Source: Anaerolineales bacterium UBA5069
GTDB taxonomy: Bacteria; Chloroflexota; Anaerolineae; Caldilineales; Caldilineaceae
Assembly (NCBI GenBank): GCA_002415895.1
Contig: DIAV01000311.1
Location: 5,254-12,696, forward strand
DNA: 7,443 nt
Direction: 5' to 3'
Shown piece after piece: positions 1 to 5,612 of the stretch (position 1 is the stretch's first letter; each line of letters opens with the position of its first letter). The notes below the pieces were generated by a model. It worked only from the letters and a program-made list of their open reading frames with translations. It made no database searches and was not told where the DNA came from. The position numbers were made by a program, and so were the translations under genes.

Positions 1-2696
1 TCCTCGGCGCGGTGAATGGCCGCGCGGCGGTTGTTGACGCCCAGCTTGTTGAAAATGCTTTTGGTGTGGGTGCGCAAGGTGTTGAGCGACACAATCAGCT
101 GTTGGGCAATTTCCGGGCCGCTCAGTTCGCTGCGCAGCAGCCTGAGCACCTCCAGCTCGCGTGCGCTCAATGGTTCTGCCGGCGCTGATTTTTGCGGGCT
201 GCTGCCCGCTTTGGGCGCGGCCAGCGGATGCGTAAAGGCGGCCAGCAGCCTGTCTGCATAACCGTGCCGCGGATGGTTGCGATTGCGCGCTTGTCTCTCA
301 ATCAACAAGCGCATTGCTTCGCCTTCATCCATAAAGGTGCGCAGGTAGCCTTCCGGCTCGGCCAACGTCAGCGCGCGCGCCAGCGACGCATGGGCGCGCG
401 GCTGGTTGGCCTGCGCACTGAACGCAAGCGCTTGCAGGAGCAGAATCTGGATGGCGCTGCCCATGCGCCTGCCCGTTTCGGCAGCGTGCAGGAGGCGATC
501 CAGCAGCCGCGTGGCGTCGTTCAGGCACGCAGCCTCCCGATCGCCTTTGCTCGCGGCAATGAGCAGCCGCGCCAGCGTCATGTGCTCAAACTCGCGCGTA
601 AAGCGCATGTCATCATCCGCCGACAGCCCATGTGTGCGCGCCCACTCCAGCGCCTCGGCCAGCCTGCCCTGCCTGAGCCAGACGCAAGCCTTGAGCGCCG
701 CCACGGGACGCACATCCGGCAGGGGGCCGCGCACATGCACGCGTTCTGCCTCATCCAGCAGTGCGAGCGCGCCGGCCATATCTCCCTGCGCCTCTTTCAG
801 GCGCGCTTGGGTAATGCACAGGCGATGCGGCCAATCCGTCAAGGCGGTCTGCTCGCCCAGCATCTGGCTGGTCGTCAGGTGTTGCGCGGCGGCTTCCAGG
901 TCGTCCCGCTCGATGCAAAGCTCGGCAAGACCGCGATACAAGTCTGCGGTTCCAAGGGGCATGGACCCGCTCTGGACAATTGCGAGGTGCAGTGCTTGCT
1001 GGTAGCAGGATTCTGCATCGCGCAGGCGACCCAGTACAACCCGAATGTCGGCCAGGAGAAAGGCAATGCCAATCAGAGTCAGAACATCGCCACGCTTCAA
1101 CAGGTTCGCATACAAATCGGCCAGCGAACGTTCGGCTGCCACCACGTCGCCGCTCGTATACTGGGCAAGCCCCAGAAGCGAAGCTGCCTGCAACTGCCTG
1201 ATCCAGTCATCTGCGGGGGTGCGTTCGAGTGCCTGCCGGGCAAACTGCACAGTGGCGGTCACATCGCCAAGCGCCAGCGCGCGGTAGGCGCGGGCGGTGG
1301 CAATTGAAGCCGGCAACGAGCGAAACTGCTCCATGTCCTTGACGATCAGCGAATGCGTTGGCGTTTCGAGGCAACGCTCGGCGTTACGCAATAGGGCCTC
1401 GCTGGCCTCCAGTTCACCGCTATCCAGCAGCGCCCAGGCATACCCTACGCTGAGTACAGGACGGTCGCGCAGCAGTGCATCGGGCAGCGCCTTGACCCAG
1501 CCCAGCCATGTGGCGGACTGGTAACTGATGTCCATGGCAGACCACGCCAATTCGATCAATCCGGCAGCGTTCACATAATCGGCGGCGGCCAGGGCATGAC
1601 GGATGGCATCGGCAGCGAATCCGTTCTGTGCATACCACGCACTCGCGCGCTGATGCAGGCCGGCCACATGATCAGGTTGCGCCTCCATCAGGTGCGCCCG
1701 CAACACATCGGCGAAGAGGTGATGATAGCGATACCACTGGCGCTGGTCATCGAGCGGGACGACAAACAGGTTGTCGCGCTCCAGTGTTTCCAGCATGTCT
1801 CTGCCGCCAGCCTGCGCTGTCACGGCGTCACACAGGGGGCCGTGCAAGCGATCGAGAACGGCAGTTTGCAGCAGGAAACTGCGCACGTGTTCGGGCTGCT
1901 TTTCGAGGACTTCGCCCGCCAGATAATCAAGCACAAAGCGATGGCTGCCCGTAAACGAGCGGATGAAGCCGCTCGTGTCGGCGCGCCCCCGCATGGAGAG
2001 GGCGGCCAGTTGCAGCCCGGCGATCCATCCCTCTGTGCGGGCTTCGAGCGCGGCAATATCCACATCGCTCAGCTTCAATCCCATCATGCCGTTGAGAAAG
2101 GCGGCGGCTTCGGCGGGGGTGAAGCGCAGGTCGGCGGCGCGCAGTTCGGTCAGTTTGCCGCGCACACGCAGGCGGGCCAAAGGCAGGGGCGGGTCTTCGC
2201 GCGTGGCGATCACAAGTTGCATTTGGGGTGGCTGGTGCTCGACGAGGAAAGTCAACGCCTGATCGACTGCTTTGGAATCAAGCGCATGGTAGTCGTCCAG
2301 AACAAGGACAAAATTGCTCGTGATCGTTGAGATTTCGTTAAGCAACCCTGCCAGAAGTGACTCAATGGCCGGTGGCTGAGGCTGCGGCGCGTGCAGCACA
2401 GCCAACAAATCCTTGCCGCAATTTTCTTCAATCGTCTGCAAAGCAGAGACAAAATAGGCTAGAAAGCGCGCCGGATCGCTTTCGCCTGCATCCAATGACA
2501 GCCACGCAACCGGCCATTCGCGACCGGCAATCCATTCGCTCAGCAGCGTCGTCTTGCCAAAGCCGGCAGGCGCAGAGATCAGGATCAGTCTGCCGTGCAT
2601 GCCCTCATTCAAGCGCGCGACCAAACGGGGGCGGAGCACAGTATTGAGCCGCGTTGGAGGGATGTACAGTTTGCTGAGGAGAAGTGGCTCGGGCAT
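1..2696 (-). CDS. MalT-like ATP-dependent LuxR family transcriptional regulator (LAL type), 3' end cut by window
   Basis: The minus frame from the ATG at 2696 is open to the window edge (898 full codons), giving a STAND-type signal ATPase fused to a LuxR DNA-binding domain. Visible in order: N-terminal segment starting MPEPLLLSKLYIPPTR; Walker A APAGFGKTT (residues 42-50); Walker B FVLVLDDYH (129-137); a sensor-like IATREDPPLPLARLR (163-177); the winged-helix signature WIAGLQLAAL; the YRYHHLFAD motif (322-330); a long alpha-helical, TPR-like region to about residue 830; and a LuxR helix-turn-helix from residue 843 (LSARELEVLRLL, then EIAQQLIVSLNTLRTHTKSIFNKLGV). Only the last few codons should be missing. 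In this family (MalT, AcoK) ATP and an inducer bound by the helical region drive oligomerisation and promoter activation; the inducer here is unknown. No Shine-Dalgarno precedes the start, and a TATAAT lies 6 bases upstream. It is divergent from the phosphoribosyltransferase gene. Confidence 0.95.
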   Translation of the reverse strand, partial: MPEPLLLSKLYIPPTRLNTVLRPRLVARLNEGMHGRLILISAPAGFGKTTLLSEWIAGREWPVAWLSLDAGESDPARFLAYFVSALQTIEENCGKDLLAVLHAPQPQPPAIESLLAGLLNEISTITSNFVLVLDDYHALDSKAVDQALTFLVEHQPPQMQLVIATREDPPLPLARLRVRGKLTELRAADLRFTPAEAAAFLNGMMGLKLSDVDIAALEARTEGWIAGLQLAALSMRGRADTSGFIRSFTGSHRFVLDYLAGEVLEKQPEHVRSFLLQTAVLDRLHGPLCDAVTAQAGGRDMLETLERDNLFVVPLDDQRQWYRYHHLFADVLRAHLMEAQPDHVAGLHQRASAWYAQNGFAADAIRHALAAADYVNAAGLIELAWSAMDISYQSATWLGWVKALPDALLRDRPVLSVGYAWALLDSGELEASEALLRNAERCLETPTHSLIVKDMEQFRSLPASIATARAYRALALGDVTATVQFARQALERTPADDWIRQLQAASLLGLAQYTSGDVVAAERSLADLYANLLKRGDVLTLIGIAFLLADIRVVLGRLRDAESCYQQALHLAIVQSGSMPLGTADLYRGLAELCIERDDLEAAAQHLTTSQMLGEQTALTDWPHRLCITQARLKEAQGDMAGALALLDEAERVHVRGPLPDVRPVAALKACVWLRQGRLAEALEWARTHGLSADDDMRFTREFEHMTLARLLIAASKGDREAACLNDATRLLDRLLHAAETGRRMGSAIQILLLQALAFSAQANQPRAHASLARALTLAEPEGYLRTFMDEGEAMRLLIERQARNRNHPRHGYADRLLAAFTHPLAAPKAGSSPQKSAPAEPLSARELEVLRLLRSELSGPEIAQQLIVSLNTLRTHTKSIFNKLGVNNRRAAIHRAE

Positions 2697-2702
2697 TCTG
2701 AA

Positions 2703-2708
2703 ATTATA
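2703..2708 (-). promoter_or_regulatory. Perfect -10 box (TATAAT) of the LuxR-family gene, predicted leaderless
   Basis: Read on the minus strand, TATAAT is followed by TTCAGA and then the ATG at 2696. Transcription normally starts about 6-8 bases after a -10 box, which places the start at or next to the A of the ATG. That leaves no room for a ribosome binding site, and none is seen. No good -35 hexamer lies at 16-18 bases; a TTGTAT is present but 22 bases away. The inference is a leaderless mRNA. Confidence 0.6.
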
Positions 2709-2735
2709 GACGGTTTGCAGGGGAGTGCGTATACA
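2707..2735 (+). promoter_or_regulatory. Possible promoter of the phosphoribosyltransferase gene
   Basis: TAGACG (2707-2712, four of six matches to TTGACA) is separated by 17 bases from TATACA (2730-2735). A start near 2742 would leave a leader of about 40 bases before the ATG at 2782, and would exclude an in-frame GTG at 2725 as the translation start. The -35 overlaps the opposing -10 box of the LuxR-family gene, so the two promoters may compete. The match is weak. Confidence 0.3.
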
Positions 2736-2781
2736 AGGAATTCATGATGGCGAGCCAGTGGTAGACGGTGAGGGGCGGGTC

Positions 2782-3387
2782 ATGGGCGAACATTCTGAAG
2801 TGCGCGAGTCGTTGTTCAATGCGCTGCACGCCGAGCGCGGCCACTTCCTCTATGAATCGGGCCACCACGGCGATTTGTGGATGGACCTTGAAGTGCTCTT
2901 TGTCGATGTGCATGCGCTGCAAGGCTGGTCGGTGGCGCTGGCCGCGCAATTGGCGGCCTGTCGCGCCGACTTTGTCTGCGGGCCACTGACGGGCGGCGCG
3001 TTGCTGGCGCAGCCGGTGGCAGCGGCCCTGGGCGCGCGTTTCGTCTTTAGCGAGCGCGCCGTGCTGGATGGCCGGGCGCTCTACACGCTGCCGTCGTCCT
3101 TGCGCCCAATGGTGGCAGGCATGCGCGTGGTTGTGGTGGACGATGTGATCAACGCTGGTTCGGCGGTGGGTGGCACAGTGGCCGCGCTGCAGGCGGCAGG
3201 GGCCACGATTGCCGGGATTGGGGCGCTCATCACCATGGGGCCGGCGGCGGGGGAACTTGCTGCCGCGCACGGCGCGCCCTGTGCGGCGCTGGCCACGCTT
3301 GAGCGGGGCATGTGGCTGCCGGATGCGTGCCCGCTGTGCAGGGTGGGCGATCCGCTGCTGAAGCGCGTGCCGGGATTTGCAGCGTAG
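2782..3387 (+). CDS. Orotate phosphoribosyltransferase-like protein (PyrE-like phosphoribosyltransferase)
   Basis: This 201-residue protein has a type I phosphoribosyltransferase fold. The PRPP-binding motif VVVVDDVINAGSAV is at about residues 116-129. The N-terminal GHFLYESGHHGDLWMDLE (20-37) resembles the orotate-enzyme N terminus, and GPLTGGA (67-73) sits where PyrE has GPxYKG. The region after FSER (89-92), which should be the flexible catalytic loop, contains no lysine, so true orotate phosphoribosyltransferase activity (orotate + PRPP to OMP) is doubtful. A C-terminal CPLC (183-186) could bind metal or simply be structural. I recall similar proteins in Actinobacteria and Chloroflexota, usually named only as phosphoribosyltransferases. 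The ATG at 2782 was chosen for the GAGG eight bases upstream and because the homologous region begins shortly after it; a GTG at 2725 in the same frame would add 19 unconvincing residues. No other pyrimidine gene is adjacent. The gene converges on the kinase gene. Confidence 0.85.
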   Translation: MGEHSEVRESLFNALHAERGHFLYESGHHGDLWMDLEVLFVDVHALQGWSVALAAQLAACRADFVCGPLTGGALLAQPVAAALGARFVFSERAVLDGRALYTLPSSLRPMVAGMRVVVVDDVINAGSAVGGTVAALQAAGATIAGIGALITMGPAAGELAAAHGAPCAALATLERGMWLPDACPLCRVGDPLLKRVPGFAA

Positions 3388-3399
3388 ACAGCCTGCGTT

Positions 3400-3425
3400 T
3401 TGCGCGCGCGTCAGCGCGCGTGCAA
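3400..3425. terminator. GC-rich hairpin between convergent genes, possible bidirectional terminator without U-tract
   Basis: An 11-bp stem (one G-T wobble) closes a TCAG loop at 3411-3414. It lies 12 bases past the phosphoribosyltransferase stop and 11 bases past the kinase stop, the expected place for a shared terminator. Neither strand has a run of T after the stem, so it is not a classical intrinsic terminator; it may act as an RNA 3'-end stabiliser or a weak bidirectional stop. Confidence 0.45.
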
Positions 3426-3436
3426 GAGGTGACGGC

Positions 3437-4450
3437 TCAATACAGGCTCATCACCGCCGCCGCCGCCAGCAGCACCAGCGCAATTGTCACCAGCACAAGG
3501 TGGCGGCGGAAGAGATCGCCCCAACTGGACTGCGGTTCGGGCGCAGGCCCAAAGGTGTACTGCGTGGTGGGCATGGGCGCGGGCTGCTGCGATCCCATGA
3601 GGATGGCACGCAACTCGCGCGCGTTGGACGGACGCTCGTTGGGATGCATGGAGAGCGCCTGGAAAATCGAGCGCTCGCAGCGGGGTGTAATGGCCGGATT
3701 AAGCTGGCGCAGCGACGTGAGCGCGCCGGGGTGCAGGAAGCGCTCCTTGGCGTCGACGGGTGGAATCCCCGCGAGCAGGTGGTAGAGCGTGGCCGCCAGG
3801 CTGTAGAGATCGCTGCGGCAGTCTGTGTAGCCCGAATCGCCGCCGTACTGTTCCAGTGGCGTGTAGGCAACCGTGCCACGCCCTTGCAACACTGTGACTG
3901 TGCGTGTCTCATCTACATGCAGCACCTTGACGAGGCCAAAGTCCACGAGTTTGATCACGCCGCGCGGCGTCAACTTGATGTTGCTGGGTTTGATGTCTCT
4001 GTGCAGAACGGGCGGATTTTGCTCGTGCATGTATTCGAGCGCGTCCAGCAGTTGTGCAGCCCAGCCCAGCACCACCGTCTCCGACAGAAAGTCGTTGCGC
4101 CGCTGCGCCTCCTGCAAGATCTCCTGCAGGTCGCGCCCCTCCACAAAATCCATGACCAGATACTCGCGCGTCCCCTCGGCAAAATAGTCAGAGACTTTAG
4201 GCAGGTTCGGGTGATCCAGGCGCGCCAGCACACTCGACTCAAGGCGGAATTGCTCGGACATTTGCTCGAGCTCTGCCTGGGAGGTGCTGGCCTGCGTCAG
4301 TGTAGGCAGAATCTCCTTGACGGCGCAGAGGCGGCCCTCCAACCGCCTGTCACTGGCTTTGTAGACGGCGCCCATGCCGCCCTGCCCCACAAGCTCCAGA
4401 ATTTCATAGCGCTCGCGCAGCAGCGTGCCTGTGTCAAGGATGAGTTGCAT
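3437..4450 (-). CDS. Membrane-anchored serine/threonine protein kinase (PknB-like Hanks type)
   Basis: This 337-residue protein has a complete kinase domain (about 15-284): glycine loop [10 protein letters not shown] (22-31), ATP-binding K45 in AVKE, likely helix-C E71, catalytic HRDIKPSN (150-157, D152), metal-binding DFG (170-172), activation segment with T182, T184 and T186, [11 protein letters not shown] (192-202) in place of GTxxYxxPEQ, D214 in RSDLYSLA, and R273. A Pro/Gln-rich linker (287-310) follows, then one hydrophobic helix (318-336) one residue from the C terminus. All catalytic residues are present, so it should be active, phosphorylating Ser/Thr at the inner membrane face. There is no PASTA or other external domain, so the stimulus is not evident. 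The start at 4450 is set by GAGGAA ending four bases upstream and by the usual short lead before the domain; the open frame continues to 5122 but would cover the FHA gene. It is divergent from that gene, its likely partner. Confidence 0.95.
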   Translation of the reverse strand: MQLILDTGTLLRERYEILELVGQGGMGAVYKASDRRLEGRLCAVKEILPTLTQASTSQAELEQMSEQFRLESSVLARLDHPNLPKVSDYFAEGTREYLVMDFVEGRDLQEILQEAQRRNDFLSETVVLGWAAQLLDALEYMHEQNPPVLHRDIKPSNIKLTPRGVIKLVDFGLVKVLHVDETRTVTVLQGRGTVAYTPLEQYGGDSGYTDCRSDLYSLAATLYHLLAGIPPVDAKERFLHPGALTSLRQLNPAITPRCERSIFQALSMHPNERPSNARELRAILMGSQQPAPMPTTQYTFGPAPEPQSSWGDLFRRHLVLVTIALVLLAAAAVMSLY

Positions 4451-4467
4451 GGTGTTCCTCGGTTGAG

Positions 4468-4494
4468 CAGCGGCCGTCATTTGAAGGGCCGCTG
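4468..4494. promoter_or_regulatory. Perfect 8-bp inverted repeat upstream of the kinase start (operator or leader hairpin)
   Basis: CAGCGGCC (4468-4475) and GGCCGCTG (4487-4494) are exact complements across an 11-base spacer that itself contains TCA-TT-TGA. The repeat lies 18-44 bases upstream of the kinase ATG. On the minus strand it abuts a poor candidate promoter, TTGTCA (4523-4518) and TACACA (4498-4493) with a long 19-base spacer. It could be a dimer-binding operator, perhaps for the divergent winged-helix protein, or an RNA stem just before the kinase ribosome binding site. Confidence 0.4.
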
Positions 4495-4583
4495 TGTACG
4501 TGCAAAAGGTGAGGCTGTGACAAAGGGTTACGACCACGCGCCGTATTGCCTTGGGGGCGTGCGTTTTATGCTCAGGGGGATTC

Positions 4584-4592
4584 TGGTATAAT
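4584..4592 (+). promoter_or_regulatory. Extended -10 promoter driving the FHA-hemW-coaD direction
   Basis: TGGTATAAT is a consensus TGn extension plus a perfect -10 hexamer (4587-4592). The hexamer 17 bases upstream is TTTTAT, a poor -35, which an extended -10 can tolerate. Transcription would begin near 4599, leaving a leader of about 250 bases before the FHA start at 4851. Confidence 0.55.
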
Positions 4593-4610
4593 GCCGCACA
4601 GCATACCCAT

Positions 4611-4724
4611 TTGATCACGCAGCCACGGCTGCATGGATCAAACCGCAACGCCCGTAGCGGTGGCGCAGATCTCCATGGCTCTGCTCGCCCATGCGGCTCT
4701 TGCGCTACGGTAGCAGATGTGCGG
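4611..4724 (+). promoter_or_regulatory. Potentially structured RNA leader or small RNA
   Basis: Just downstream of the predicted transcript start are two stem systems. The first, 4611-4641, pairs TTGATC with GATCAA and GCAGC with GCTGC around a CACG loop. The second pairs CCGCA (4643-4647) with TGCGG (4720-4724), CCGTAGCG (4652-4659) with CGCTACGG (4703-4710), and inside these GGC-GCAGA (4662-4669) with TCTGC-TC-GCC (4680-4689), leaving a ten-base loop. An alternative stem, GCGGC (4721-4725) with GCCGC (4734-4738), would compete with the outermost helix. I recognise no known riboswitch or RNA family. In a 60% GC sequence some pairing is expected by chance, so this remains a hypothesis. Confidence 0.35.
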
Positions 4725-4793
4725 CCATTATGCGCCGCGGCCTGGACACTGTCAATTCGCCGACCTCTCCCCCTGCAGGCGGCCATTCCCGAT

Positions 4794-4807
4794 CTTCCCG
4801 CAGGAAG
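4794..4807 (+). promoter_or_regulatory. Small hairpin covering an alternative Shine-Dalgarno
   Basis: CTTCC (4794-4798) pairs perfectly with GGAAG (4803-4807) around CGCA. The right arm is most of AGGAAGG, the only ribosome binding site for the alternative FHA start at 4818. Pairing would hide that site and leave the AAGGA before 4851 free. It is a short stem of modest stability. Confidence 0.25.
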
Positions 4808-4850
4808 GCGCGCAGCGATGAAACGTGCAGGCGACGATGAAGGAAACCCC

Positions 4851-5612
4851 ATGACTCTTGATTCACTAAACTCGGTTGATTCAGTTGATGAGATCTTGCC
4901 AATGGCCAGTGACTCCGCCCCAACTGATGAAGACAATAGCGTAAATGAGATAGCCATGCCCGCGGCGCGCCCGCGCGAGAACGCCATGCTTGTGCTGCAA
5001 CGGGGCGCCGAGGCCGGCCGCCGCTGGCCGCTGGACCGCGCGCACCCCATTACAATAGGCCGCGGTGAAGAGTGCGAAATCCACCTCCCCGATCGCCAGG
5101 TCAGCCGCGCCCATGCGCGCATTGCCTGGAATGGCGAAGCCTATGCACTGGAGGACCTTGACAGCAAGAACGGAACCCATGTTAACGGGGCCGAAGTGCA
5201 GTCAACGTCAATCCCCCTCAATGATGGGGACGAAATTCAGATTGCGCTGCGTTTCAAGCTGGCCTTTGTTGATGCCGGGGCCACCGCGCCCCTCACCCTC
5301 GACACGGAAAACCAGGGTTTGCGTCTGGACAAGGACACGCGCCAGGTCTGGATCAACGGTGTGCTGGCTGATCCGCCCTTGAGCCTGCATCAGTATCGCC
5401 TGCTGGAGGTATTGTGGGATTCGGGCGGCGGCGTGGTGACGCGCGATCAAATCATCGAGGCCGTGTGGCCCGAAGCGAGCAGTGAAGGCGTGAGCGAGCA
5501 GGCGATTGATGCGCTGGTGCGTCGCCTGCGCGAGCGCATTGAAGAAGTCGATATGGAATTCCGCTACATCATCACAGTGCGCGGCCACGGCTTTCGGCTT
5601 GAAAACCGCTAA
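4851..5612 (+). CDS. FHA domain - winged helix (OmpR/PhoB-type) transcriptional regulator
   Basis: This 253-residue cytoplasmic protein has three parts. Residues 1-45 are an acidic Ser/Thr-containing tail with T25-D-E-D28. Residues 46-140 form an FHA phosphothreonine-binding domain with the conserved TIGRG (68-72), S85 and H88 in VSRAH, and SKNGTHVNG (105-113). Residues 157-251 form an OmpR-type DNA-binding domain: [22 protein letters not shown], recognition helix about 214-231, and the C-terminal hairpin [13 protein letters not shown]. No receiver domain is present, so control is probably through phosphothreonine rather than phospho-aspartate. EmbR of mycobacteria combines the same domain types in the opposite order. 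The ATG at 4851 was chosen because AGGA lies six bases upstream; an ATG at 4818 with AGGAAGG farther upstream would add 11 residues. The stop overlaps the hemW start, and the divergent kinase is the likely partner. DNA targets are unknown. Confidence 0.9.
   Translation: MTLDSLNSVDSVDEILPMASDSAPTDEDNSVNEIAMPAARPRENAMLVLQRGAEAGRRWPLDRAHPITIGRGEECEIHLPDRQVSRAHARIAWNGEAYALEDLDSKNGTHVNGAEVQSTSIPLNDGDEIQIALRFKLAFVDAGATAPLTLDTENQGLRLDKDTRQVWINGVLADPPLSLHQYRLLEVLWDSGGGVVTRDQIIEAVWPEASSEGVSEQAIDALVRRLRERIEEVDMEFRYIITVRGHGFRLENR

Larger units (their letters stand above)
2694..2799. repeat. Two pairs of short direct repeats around the divergent promoters
   Basis: TAGACGGT occurs at 2707-2714 and 2762-2769, 55 bases apart. 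CATTCTGAA occurs at 2694-2702 and 2791-2799, flanking the first pair. The outer copies lie partly inside the two coding starts. Both pairs are exact and in the same orientation. They could be regulator half-sites, remnants of a local duplication, or chance. Confidence 0.3.
4451..4850. other. Divergent intergenic region between the kinase and FHA genes
   Basis: This 400-base gap contains no convincing coding region. From left to right it has the kinase ribosome binding site (4455-4460), the inverted repeat at 4468-4494, a stretch without obvious signals to about 4560, the rightward extended -10 promoter at 4584-4592, several potential RNA stems from 4611 to 4724, and a C-rich stretch leading to two candidate FHA starts. 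An open frame in phase with the FHA protein runs back to 4551, but it starts upstream of the promoter and its translation matches nothing I recognise. Confidence 0.6.

Noticed and set aside
192..1307. Plus-strand open frame of 371 codons
   Set aside because: It is antisense to the MalT-like regulator, whose frame shows family motifs throughout. The translation is rich in Gln, Arg and His with no recognisable domain, typical of a shadow frame in GC-rich DNA.
1596..2330. Plus-strand open frame of 244 codons
   Set aside because: It is antisense to the ATPase part of the same regulator and has no domain or ribosome binding site.
3377..4591. Plus-strand open frame of 404 codons
   Set aside because: It is antisense to the kinase, whose catalytic motifs are intact in the other frame. 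It also overlaps the stop of the phosphoribosyltransferase gene.
4599..4810. tRNA, tmRNA, SRP RNA or 6S RNA in the intergenic region
   Set aside because: No cloverleaf or TPsiC-like arm was seen, the SRP tetraloop region is absent, and the pairing does not resemble the 6S central bubble as far as I can judge by eye.
4551..4850. 100-residue N-terminal extension of the FHA protein from a TTG
   Set aside because: The TTG is upstream of the predicted promoter, and the extension has no recognisable features. Two ATGs with Shine-Dalgarno sequences lie downstream.
4451..5122. N-terminal extension of the kinase to 561 residues
   Set aside because: It would run through the divergent promoter region and into the FHA gene. 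The kinase domain begins about 15 residues after the ATG at 4450, which has a good ribosome binding site.
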